From Prosthecobacter sp. (GTDB lineage: Bacteria; Verrucomicrobiota; Verrucomicrobiia; Verrucomicrobiales; Verrucomicrobiaceae), in the NCBI GenBank assembly GCA_025869455.1, contig JAOZVT010000805.1:1-5086 (forward strand): 5,086 bases of DNA, written 5' to 3'. Positions 1 to 5,086 of this stretch are shown piece by piece. Under the pieces are notes generated by a model, which made no database searches, was not told where the DNA came from, and worked only from the letters and a program-made list of their open reading frames with translations. The stretch's first letter is position 1. Every line of letters begins with the position of its first letter. Position numbers and translations under genes: made by a program.

Positions 1-1
1 G

Positions 2-3000
2 AATTTTCGCAGCGATGTTGTTAACAATGGTACATTAATTTTTGATACTGGCACCTTAGGTACCACAGGAGTTTGGAACTTCACAAAGAGCTTTGCAGAT
101 CCAGATGGTTCAGGCTCACAAACTGCTCCTGAATCACAAGATTTAATGATTAGTGGCACCGGGAGTGTGGAAAAAACAGGCAATGGGATACTCCGCTTAG
201 GTGGTAGTTTAACTGAGAGTCAACAGATCGGTGGCTCACTGACTGTGAGAAATGGAACTTTGCAGATCAGTGGCAGAGCTACTCAAATCGGCGGCGCATT
301 GATCGTTAAAGGCGACTCAGGCTTGAATCGCAACGTCAATTTGTTAGGCGCTACGACTATCAGCGGTGGTATTGATGCAACGGGACGCTACAATAATGTT
401 GGCAGCGCCATCAATATTCGCGGCACGGTGTTTACAGAGGGGGATCAAGGAGCCTCAGTTTTCCAGGATGGTGTGGCGACCATTAATGGAGCAATTAAGT
501 TGAACTACATAGATCTGATTCTGGGCAGTGATTATTCCATTGGGAAAACATCTGGATCGGGCACTTCAGGTTCAACATCTGTCACAGTTACAAACAGCTC
601 ATCTTTGGTGGTTGGAATGCGTGTGAGTGGAAGTGGTGTTCAGTCTGGTACTGTTATTACGGCCATTAACCCAGTAACAAGAGTGGTGACACTCAACAAA
701 TCAGCCACTATTCCTGGAGGCACTTCTTTAACTTTTGATTATTCGAGTAATACCGACGGTGTTATCAGCGGAACTCCAACAAGCCTAACTCTAATAGGTC
801 GGCAAAATACAATTGGATTAACCTCAAATACTGGGCGGTTAGTATTGAATAACAGTCAGTATTCCAGAAACTCAAATCGCATTCCTGATAGCACGCCAAT
901 TTTTACTAAAGGTGGTGGGATTGAGTTTATTAATGATGGGACAAATTTGGCATTCTCTGAAAACTTAGGAGCTTTAACGCTTAGCCAAGGGCAGGCTCAG
1001 GTGATAAGTTATCAAGCTGGAGCCAGTGGCTCGTCCACACTGACATTTGCATCATTGGCTCGCAATGCAGGAGCTACCATTGAATTTGCAGGTCTCGAAA
1101 TGTCAGGTAGTGCTAAGAATACGGTGACATCTGCACTGGGCACAGGTGTTAGAAACCGAATTATATTCACAACGGTGCCGTCGATCGAAGCAGGAACGAT
1201 AGATGATGGTATTATCGGTGGCTGGGCATATGCTAACAATGAGTTTGTGAAGTATGGGGCCAACGGAATAACTCCGCTGGTATCTGGCGATTATGAAACT
1301 GGGGCTGCAACAGTCTGGACCTATAGCAAGAATGTTAAAGTTCAGTCAACTACAACTCTGAGTAACACTACAGGGCACCGGGCCATTAATTCATTGAATA
1401 TTCAGCCAACAGGGGCTGTGGCCACTAACTTAACCATCACTTTAAATAATAGCAAAATACTGTCTATTGAATCTGGAGGCTTACTTTCCAACAATGGAAA
1501 TCACTCAATCAACGGTACAGCATCGTATTTGACTGTGGGGACAGCGAGTGACAAGCCTGCGGAGTTGATAGCGATTGTGGGCAATAATTCAAATAGCTCT
1601 CCAACGACTGCAAATGCCCTGACTATCAATACAGCCATTCAAGATTTCTCATTTACTCAATCAACGACAGGCGTGGGGATGGCTACTGGCAGTTTTACCA
1701 TGACGGTGCCAGCAGAGTTGTTCTCCTTGTTAACTGTCGGTATGACGATCAATAATGCTAATCTACCTTCAGGAACCAAGATCACAGCAATCAATCGTTC
1801 AGGGGGCGGCACAACGATTACATTGAGTAATTCGCCTAGCGCCACGATTGCGTCATCAGCATCCAGCCCAGTTACCTTCTCAGGTGGTAGTGTGGGGTTG
1901 ACTAAATCGGGGCCAGGCACCCTGATTTTAAGTTCGACTTTGGAAAATAAGTACAGTGGGCCGACTGTGATCAACAATGGAATTCTTCGACTGCTGATAG
2001 GTACCAATTTGGGCGCAATTCCCGGTAATGCATCGAGTAATCATATTCAACTCAATGGAGGAACTTTGCAATTTGGTGCGAATGCATTGGGGGGAGTTCA
2101 AACGAGTCCTGCACCTGATAAGATCTACGCATTGACTGATGGCAATCGCGGGGTTTCAATCGGTGAAGCTGGAGGGAGAATTGAAGTTGGGCATCTCGCT
2201 CCAAATCCAGATTCAGAGGCAAATAATGGCGCGGTGCCAATAGTGAAAGTAACAATAACCAATCCTATACACGCAGAAGGCTTGCTAGAATTGGCCGTGC
2301 GTTCGAATGTTCCGCTTGGGAAATATAATGAACTAACTTTGGGAAATGCTTCCTCTAATAATATTTATGCTGGAGGTATTAAAACGGAAGGCTCTTATGA
2401 TGGAATAATCACTATCAACGGGAACAATAATATCAACGGTTTATTTATGGAAGGCGCTGATGTTATTTTACCTAATAATAATAACTTCACAGGAACAATA
2501 AGAATCCTGACTGGCAATTTAACGTTGAATGGCTCGAATACTTACAATGGTCAGCCAAATTTTACGGAGACAATTGAGATAAGCGGTGGCACGCTTAATT
2601 TGGGCAGTTCGAGCGCCCTTGGAACCTCCGGGTTCAATGTTATTATGGCAAATACTTCTCAATTACGATTGTTGGGGACGAATCAAACTATTCTAAGCCT
2701 AAGTGGAGATGCCAAGTCAGTCATTAGTAATGGTGGGGCTGCGGCGTCCATTTTGACAGTAGATATTCCGGTTAATCAGACTTTTAATGGGACCCTTGAA
2801 AACAAAGGTGCTGGTGCATTAAGTTTAACAAAAACTGGACCAGGACGTTTATCTCTCACGAATAATGAAAGTAGTTTTTCCGGAAATGTACTTATTCTGG
2901 ATGGTGTTGTGGACGTAACCACTATTGGATTCACTTCTAACGAATCAGCCCTAGGGAGGGGTTACGAGGGACTTGCGTCTGAAATTGTATTAGATGGTGG

Positions 3001-5086
3001 TGCTCTCTCGTTTAGCCCGAAGAAACAGCAATTCACTGACAGATCATTTTCAATCGGGGCGGGAACAAATGGGGCAACTCTTGTGGCCAATGGCATTAAT
3101 CAAGCTGCTCGACTTATATTGGGCATAGATTATGTATATGATCCAGGAGGAATCAACGAAAGGGTTGTGAGTAAACCTATCGGATTTGTTGGAACTGGAT
3201 CACGAACTCTGACTTTGAGTGGGTTTAATATTGGAGATAATGAATTCCAACTTGAACTTGGGGATAATTCTCTGTCGGAACCGACCTCCCTACTCAAAAT
3301 TGGTAGTGGCACATGGGCTCTAGGAAAAGCTGGATCGTATAGTGGCCAAACCACCGTGCAGGAAGGTGTTTTGGCCATTCTAAGCAACAATGTTCTAGGA
3401 ACAACTAGCATTTCAACGATTGTTAACTCTTCTGATGATACTTTCACTGGTAACATGCCCGATGGTGTTGAAATATCCTTTCCAAGCTATGTAACGACAA
3501 CCTTACCTAAAGAATTACAGGCAGACAAACGTTATTACGTTGTCAACTCGAGCGAGATAAACTCAACGTTCCAGGTGGCGGCTACTAGAGGTGGTGACTA
3601 TACTGATCTGACATCGAGTGGGACCAATGTGCAATTTGTTCCGAATATTCAATCGGTAGCTTCTACGGTAGCTAATTCTTCTACAGGTACCTTCACGGGA
3701 AACTTGCCCAATGGTACAGCAGTTGTGTTTGGCACACAGATTCCGCGCCGCCTAGCGATATCAGGCACTCTGAATGCGGCTTTACCGGGTGGTATCAATG
3801 CAAATACGACATACTATGTTGTGCAGGCCACTGGCACGACTTTTCGAGTTTCGGCTACCTTGGGAGGAAGTGCCATCACTCTGACCAATAGTGGGCAAGG
3901 TGACATCTATTACACGGCTACCCTTATTGGCAATACCTCTTCCGGCATCAATGTGGTGGGTGGACGATTGGAGCTTAGAAATGTAGATTATATCACTCCT
4001 GAAACCATTACTTTTCAGGGAGGTGCCTTTTCATTGCCACGTGATACGACAGCTCGCTGGACTGGGAACATGGATGTGCAAGCCAACACGACATTTACTA
4101 TTGGGGTAAATTCAGAATTTATCTTCGATGGTAACTTGCTCGGAACACGTGCCATTACGCAGTTGGGAGAAGGTACTGTTAGATTACGTGGTGAAACGAT
4201 TACTCCCACCGCAGCTAGCTCGGTTATCACCGAAATGGAAAATTCGCGGAGGTCATATACCGTTCAGGCGGGTACTCTTATTCTTGACTATAGCTTGAAT
4301 AACAATTCCAAGCTCATTGATACAGCGACACTTGTACTTGGGGGTGGCCGTCGTGGTGGTGTCTTGCGTCTTCAGGGCGGTAGTCACGAAGAGATTGTCA
4401 ATGCTCTCAGTATATCTTCAGGGGCAAACCAAATTTATCGCGACAGTGGCACAAGCACGATTCGCCTCAATACCATCAGTAGAGCTGAAGGGGCTTCACT
4501 GTATTTTGATCTGTCCAGAATTGCCACTGTGGACAATTTGAACATAAATAATATTTTAGGTGGCTGGGCTATTATCCGTGATGCGTTGTCTCAAGCAACG
4601 TGGGTTTTGCCAGGTACAGTCGTGCGTGATATTTTGACGACGGGTATAGATGTGGAATCAAACACCTTAACTATTAAGCCAGCAGCCATTCCATTGGGAA
4701 TTCATTATCTGGGCGATGGAGCACCAGTGAGATTTACCTCAACAGGAACTCTGCCTGCTCCTTTGATGATTGATACGACTTATTATATCACGAATGCAGG
4801 TGCAAATAGTTTCAAAGTCTCAGCGACAGTTTTTGGTAAACCTATTGATATAGTCGATGTGGGGAGCGATGGTGCTGTGCTAACGGTTTCAAGTTATGCT
4901 GCTGTTAAGCGTTTAGGACCTGCAACACTCACTTTTACAGCGAATCCTGACAATTACCCTGGCTCATCTGGGAATGATGTTTTTAGTATTGAAATTCAGA
5001 ATGTAGCCAATACAGGCGCGATTACTTCAACGGTTTCTGGGCCTGCTCAACCAACGCCTGCTACTCCGCGTGTATATAAAATCATC
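2..5086 (+). CDS. Giant autotransporter-associated beta-strand repeat protein, internal fragment (both ends missing)
   Basis: The frame starting at base 2 is open for all 1,695 codons to the window end. An open frame of this length in DNA of medium G+C is strong evidence of coding. The product is dominated by Gly, Ser, Thr, Asn and beta-branched residues, with no cysteine, about seven Trp and seven His, and few Lys. This is the composition of a secreted beta-helical protein. It contains several PATR-type repeats (best at residues 633-664 and 940-972), two GGWA blocks (W408 and W1522), two GM...GT...ITAIN modules and three YYV...VSAT modules. No signal peptide, beta-barrel, PEP-CTERM or other anchor is visible, so the export route is unknown; type V secretion or a sorted surface protein are both possible. 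In-frame ATGs (for example M49, M206) have no signal sequence behind them and are not taken as starts. The family resembles giant proteins of Verrucomicrobiota. Function is inferred only as structural or adhesive. Confidence 0.93.
164..268 (+). repeat. PATR-type beta-strand repeat 1 (divergent)
   Basis: Residues 55-89 show the two halves of the family pattern: EKTGNGILRL (57-66), then, after a short loop, GGSLTVRNGTLQI (77-89). The first half matches the usual K-T-G-x-G-x-L core; the second matches G-x-x-x-V-x-x-G-T-L. The usual N-x-Y-x-G turn between the halves is replaced by a TESQQ stretch, so this is a worn copy. It probably forms rungs of the beta-helix shaft. Confidence 0.7.
224..310 (+). 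repeat. Pair of 20-residue-spaced beta-helix rungs (QIGGSLTVR / QIGGALIVK)
   Basis: Residues 75-83 (QIGGSLTVR) recur exactly 20 residues later at 95-103 (QIGGALIVK). A spacing near 20 residues is close to one turn of a parallel beta-helix. The bases have drifted at several positions, so the pair is kept at protein level and is not a recent duplication. The first copy overlaps the second half of repeat 1. Confidence 0.5.
548..739 (+). repeat. Module B, copy 1 (GM...GT...ITAIN insertion domain)
   Basis: Residues 183-246 form a small beta-rich module: a Ser/Gly/Thr-rich lead, a VTVTNSSSLVVGM strand, a GSGVQSGT turn, VITAIN (218-223), a VVTLNKSA strand (228-235) and a closing TSLTF (241-245). 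It matches module B copy 2 with identical spacing of 11 residues from the Gly of GM (G205) to the Gly of GT (G216). From memory, similar modules occur in giant repeat proteins and in some phage structural proteins; no function is known to me. It sits between backbone strands ending at LGSDYSIG (174-181) and resuming near ISGTPTSLTLIG (255-266). Confidence 0.72.
872..982 (+). other. Backbone segment leading into first GGWA block (NRIPDS...GGGIEF)
   Basis: Residues 291-327 carry NRIPDSTPIFTKGGGIEF (292-309) followed by ENLGALTLSQG (320-330). The order N-R-I-x-D-x, then G-G-x-x-x-F, then E-x-x-G-x-x-x-L is what I recall preceding the R-x-x-G-A / GGWA block in verrucomicrobial beta-strand repeat proteins. 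It therefore looks like the regular start of a larger repeating unit of the shaft. The match is from memory and is not a computed alignment. Confidence 0.5.
983..1327 (+). repeat. GGWA block, copy 1
   Basis: Residues 328-442 include LARNAGATIEF (352-362), a loop containing NRIIFTTVPS (385-394), and IIGGWAYANNEFVKYG (404-419), then NGITPL (421-426). The Arg-x-x-Gly-Ala step and the GGWA signature recur at residues 1494-1523 with the same 8-residue spacing from Arg (354, 1494) to Phe (362, 1502). The distance from Arg to the signature Trp differs, 54 residues here against 28 in copy 2, so this copy carries the longer loop. The block is typical of the giant beta-strand repeat proteins; its structural role is unknown. 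Confidence 0.72.
1328..1660 (+). other. Beta-helical spacer after first GGWA block
   Basis: Residues 443-553 continue the shaft: KNVKVQSTTTLS (443-454), AINSLNI (461-467), LTITLNN (477-483), LSIESGGLLSNNGNHSING (487-505), and LTINTAIQDFSF (540-551). The INSLNI and SGGLLS steps are recurring elements downstream of GGWA in this family as I know it. The segment ends in a strand that would normally lead straight into a KxGxG repeat core, but module B copy 2 intervenes. Confidence 0.5.
1661..1879 (+). repeat. Module B, copy 2 (GM...GT...ITAIN insertion domain)
   Basis: Residues 554-626 repeat the module B plan: GSFTMTVPAELFSLLTVGM (563-581), LPSGT (588-592), KITAIN (593-598), a GGGTTITLSN strand (601-610), an SATIASSA stretch (613-620) and a closing PVTF (623-626). 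G580 to G591 is 11 residues, the same as in copy 1, and ITAIN is identical. The copies differ widely elsewhere, in both residues and bases, so the duplication is old or the modules arrived separately. It lies directly before repeat 2. Confidence 0.72.
1898..1993 (+). repeat. PATR-type beta-strand repeat 2 (best-preserved core)
   Basis: Residues 633-664 contain LTKSGPGTLILSS (633-645), then KYSGPTVINNGILRL (650-664). Both halves of the passenger-associated transport repeat pattern are present: the L-T-K-x-G-x-G-T-L core, the Y-x-G-x-T turn, and the I-N-x-G-x-L strand. In type V secreted passengers, such repeats are associated with transport and beta-helix folding; here they are more likely just shaft units. 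It is followed by LGAIPG and an IQLNGGTLQFGA strand (682-693). Confidence 0.85.
1994..2461 (+). other. Beta-helical spacer between repeat 2 and the half-repeats
   Basis: Residues 665-820 hold LNGGTLQFGAN (684-694), RGVSIGEAGGRIEVG (716-730), ITNPIHAEGLLELAV (752-766), and YAGGIKTEGSYDGIITING (789-807). GGTLQFG followed by RGVSIG-x-x-GG-x-I-x-V is a recurrent arrangement in this family as I recall it. Between them is a more polar stretch (HLAPNPDSEANNG, 731-743) that looks like a surface loop. No recognised domain beyond the shaft was found here. Confidence 0.45.
2462..2623 (+). repeat. Two PATR half-units lacking the KxGxG core
   Basis: Residues 821-874 contain NNFTGTIRILTGNLTLNGS (827-845), which matches the second half of the repeat (N-x-F-T-G-x-I-x-I-x-x-G-x-L-x-L), then TYNG (847-850) and TIEISGGTLNLGSSSALG (857-874), which matches the same half again. 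The K-x-G-x-G-x-L core that normally comes first is missing in both. This reads as repeated second halves, by partial duplication or by decay of the first halves. A run of four Asn (825-828) precedes it. Confidence 0.55.
2624..2818 (+). other. Beta-helical spacer before repeat 3
   Basis: Residues 875-939 include SQLRLLGTNQTILSLSGD (886-903), SNGGAAASILTV (909-920) and TFNGTLENKG (928-937). The G-x-N-Q-T-I-x-x-L-S-G step, then an alanine-rich strand ending LTV, then T-F-N-G-x-L, is the usual lead into a K-x-G-x-G core in beta-strand repeat proteins as I know them. So repeat 3 here has its normal, uninterrupted lead, unlike repeat 2. Confidence 0.5.
2819..2917 (+). repeat. PATR-type beta-strand repeat 3
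   Basis: Residues 940-972 contain LSLTKTGPGRLSLTNN (940-955), then SFSGNVLILDGVVDV (958-972). The core matches the pattern well except for Arg at the usual Thr of G-T-L. The second half keeps F-S-G, then I-x-x-G, with V-V-D-V in place of the common T-L-x-L. It joins directly to its lead strand TFNGTLENKG with no inserted module. Confidence 0.83.
2918..3289 (+). other. Spacer between repeats 3 and 4
   Basis: Residues 973-1096 hold IVLDGGALSFSPKK (995-1008), TDRSFSIGAGTNGATLVANG (1012-1031), a more charged stretch with LGIDYVYDPGGINERVV (1040-1056), and GTGSRTLTLSGFNIGDNEF (1064-1082), followed by LELGDNSLSEPTSL (1084-1097). The DRSFSIG-x-x-G-x-x-x-x-V and G-x-G-x-R-T-L-T-L-S-G steps are common lead-ins to a K-x-G-x-G core. 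The tyrosine-containing charged piece may be a loop outside the helix. No enzymatic motif was seen. Confidence 0.45.
3290..3379 (+). repeat. PATR-type beta-strand repeat 4
   Basis: Residues 1097-1126 read LLKIGSGTWALGKAG then SYSGQTTVQEGVLAI. The K-x-G-x-G-T core carries Trp (W1105) at the usual Leu, and the second half keeps Y-S-G-x-T-T-V-x-x-G-x-L. It is followed by the regular NNVLGTT step (1129-1135), after which the module C pair interrupts the shaft. Confidence 0.8.
3413..3649 (+). repeat. Module C, copy 1 of a tandem pair (YYV...VAAT domain)
   Basis: Residues 1138-1216 begin STIVNSSDDTFTGNMPDG (1138-1155), then a variable stretch, RYYVVN (1177-1182), STFQVAAT (1188-1195), and a closing strand near SSGTNVQF (1205-1212). 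The order is a D/N-G turn, then L-P, Y-Y-V, and F-x-V-x-A-T, shared with copies 2 and 3. I recall similar modules from tail or surface proteins with many beta-sandwich domains. No binding or catalytic residues can be named. Y1179 to F1190 is 11 residues, two longer than in the other copies. Confidence 0.72.
3662..3919 (+). repeat. Module C, copy 2 of a tandem pair (YYV...VSAT domain)
   Basis: Residues 1221-1306 begin STVANSSTGTFTGNLPNG (1221-1238), closely parallel to copy 1, then AALPGGINANTTYYVVQATG (1259-1278), TFRVSATLGGSAI (1280-1292) and a closing GQGDIYYTAT (1298-1307). It carries extra residues after the N-G turn (VVFGTQIPRRLAISGTLN, 1241-1258) compared with copy 1. The shared opening makes this a true tandem duplication at protein level, though the bases have diverged. 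Confidence 0.78.
3938..4153 (+). other. Backbone resuming after the module C pair
   Basis: Residues 1313-1384 read SSGINVVGGRLELRNVDY (1313-1330), PETITFQGGAFSL (1333-1345), and TARWTGNMDVQANTTFTIG (1350-1368), then SEFIFDGNLLG (1371-1381). I recognise this order as the regular continuation of a shaft unit after an L-G-T-T step: G-x-x-V-x-x-G-x-L-E-L, then E-x-I-T-F-x-G-G-x-x-x, then W/F-x-G-x-x-x-x-x-x-x-T-x-x-x-G. It supports the view that the module C pair was inserted into one unit. Confidence 0.5.
4154..4285 (+). repeat. Degenerate PATR-type repeat 5
   Basis: Residues 1385-1428 contain ITQLGEGTVRLRG (1385-1397), which fits the L-x-K/Q-x-G-x-G-T-x-x-L core with Gln for Lys, then, after a polar loop, SYTVQAGTLIL (1418-1428), the second half. 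The middle turn is replaced by a longer loop with several charged residues (ITEMENSRR, 1409-1417). It is a plausible but worn copy and leads directly into LVLGGGRRGGVLRL (1444-1457). Confidence 0.55.
4286..4414 (+). other. Lead-in to second GGWA block (LVLGGG...LQGGSHEE)
   Basis: Residues 1429-1471 include LIDTATLVLGGGRRGGVLRL (1438-1457) and QGGSHEEIV (1458-1466). The L-x-L-G-G-G, then G-x-L-x-L-x-G-G-S-H-x-E-x-V order is a typical element that I recall directly before an R-x-x-G / GGWA block in giant verrucomicrobial proteins. It differs from the NRIPDS lead-in of the first block, so two kinds of unit feed GGWA in this protein. Confidence 0.5.
4415..4681 (+). repeat. GGWA block, copy 2
   Basis: Residues 1472-1560 include IYRDSGTSTIRLNTISR (1478-1494), AEGASLYF (1495-1502) and NNILGGWAIIRD (1516-1527), then SNTLTIKP (1553-1560). 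Arg 1494, the Gly three residues on and Phe 1502 align with R354, G357 and F362 of copy 1, and GGWA is identical. The loop between the Phe and GGWA is short here. The block is followed closely by module C copy 3. Confidence 0.75.
4688..4891 (+). repeat. Module C, copy 3 (YYI...VSAT domain)
   Basis: Residues 1563-1630 contain LGDGAPVRFTSTGTLPAPL (1570-1588), then IDTTYYITNAG (1590-1600), NSFKVSAT (1602-1609) and a closing strand GAVLTV (1624-1629). Y1595 to F1604 is 9 residues, as in copy 2. The D-G turn, L-P, Y-Y and F-x-V-S-A-T landmarks all fall in the same order. It stands alone, about 770 bases beyond the tandem pair. Confidence 0.75.
4904..4966 (+). repeat. Probable start of PATR-type repeat 6
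   Basis: Residues 1635-1655 read VKRLGPATLTFTANPDNYPGS, with the K-x-G-x-x-T-L-T-x core lightly changed (L-G-P-A-T-L) and an N-Y-x-G turn. A second half may be FSIEIQNVANTG (1661-1672), but it lacks the usual G-x-L end. The following PAQPTPATP (1681-1689) is proline-rich and may be a loop or a linker. The call is tentative because the window ends here. Confidence 0.45.

Noticed and set aside
146..148. In-frame ATG (residue 49) as the true start of the gene
   Set aside because: The frame is open and already repeat-like upstream of it, and no signal peptide follows it.
1012..1263. 83-codon ORF on the minus strand
   Set aside because: It lies fully antisense to the long + frame, and its product resembles no family I know. 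It is a shadow of the repeat coding sequence.
1657..2007. 116-codon ORF on the minus strand, the longest of the short ones
   Set aside because: It is antisense to module B copy 2 and repeat 2. Its hydrophobic Val/Leu/Pro composition is what the complement of Asn/Thr/Gly-rich codons gives. No ribosome binding site or domain supports it.
2052..2255. 67-codon ORF on the minus strand
   Set aside because: Antisense to the shaft, with irregular composition and no recognisable motif.
3130..3456. 108-codon ORF on the minus strand
   Set aside because: Antisense to repeat 4 and its lead-in; no family resemblance, so taken as a shadow.
4015..4230. 71-codon ORF on the minus strand
   Set aside because: Antisense to the resumed backbone after the module C pair. 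It has no motif of its own.
4317..4541. 74-codon ORF on the plus strand in another frame
   Set aside because: It overlaps the second GGWA lead-in, whose protein pattern is clear in frame +2. The alternative product has no motif, despite a hydrophobic start that could suggest a small membrane protein.
548..4891. Phage tail fibre or virion protein, suggested by modules B and C
   Set aside because: The backbone is dominated by PATR repeats and GGWA blocks, which point to a giant bacterial surface protein. The modules alone do not identify a phage, and no other phage gene is present.
2..5086. CRISPR array, insertion sequence, tRNA or other non-coding element
   Set aside because: No regularly spaced identical repeats, terminal inverted repeats, transposase motifs or cloverleaf-like segments were seen, and the uninterrupted frame leaves no intergenic space.

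Overview
The window holds one thing: an internal piece of a very large secreted or surface-exposed repeat protein, read on the + strand. One reading frame (first full codon at base 2) stays open to the last base, giving 1,695 codons without a stop, a start region, a signal peptide or a C-terminal anchor. Both ends of the gene lie outside the window. No intergenic DNA, RNA gene, mobile element, CRISPR array, promoter or terminator is visible, and the short ORFs on the other frames and strand look like shadows of this gene.

The protein is rich in Gly, Ser, Thr, Asn, Val, Ile and Leu, poor in Lys, His and Trp, and has no cysteine at all. Its backbone is built from divergent units of the autotransporter-associated beta-strand repeat (PATR type: a K-T/S-G-x-G-x-L half, then a G-x-x-x-I/V-x-x-G-x-L half), which is expected to form a long beta-helix. 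There are about four good copies, plus half or degenerate copies. Two larger blocks carry a GGWA signature preceded by an R-x-x-G-A element (near bases 983-1330 and 4415-4681). I recall this architecture from giant proteins of Verrucomicrobiota and, less often, Planctomycetota. With the medium G+C content, Verrucomicrobiota is my best guess for the host, unproven.

Two further module types sit in the beta-helix backbone. Module B (two copies, 548-739 and 1661-1879) has a G-M-x9-GT-x-ITAIN pattern. Module C (three copies: a tandem pair at 3413-3919 and a single copy at 4688-4891) has an x-YY-V/I ... F-x-V-x-AT pattern. At least three of these insertions seem to split an otherwise continuous backbone unit, so the protein reads as a beta-helix shaft decorated with small domains at recurring junctions. 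Layout: divergent repeat and helix rungs (2-547), B1 (548-739), first GGWA block (983-1327), spacer, B2 (1661-1879), repeat 2, spacer with half-repeats, repeat 3, spacer, repeat 4, C1-C2 (3413-3919), resumed backbone with a degenerate repeat, second GGWA block (4415-4681), C3 (4688-4891), and a probable final repeat start.

The role is not readable from sequence alone. Adhesion, cell-surface coating or matrix formation are the usual guesses for such proteins. No catalytic motif was seen.
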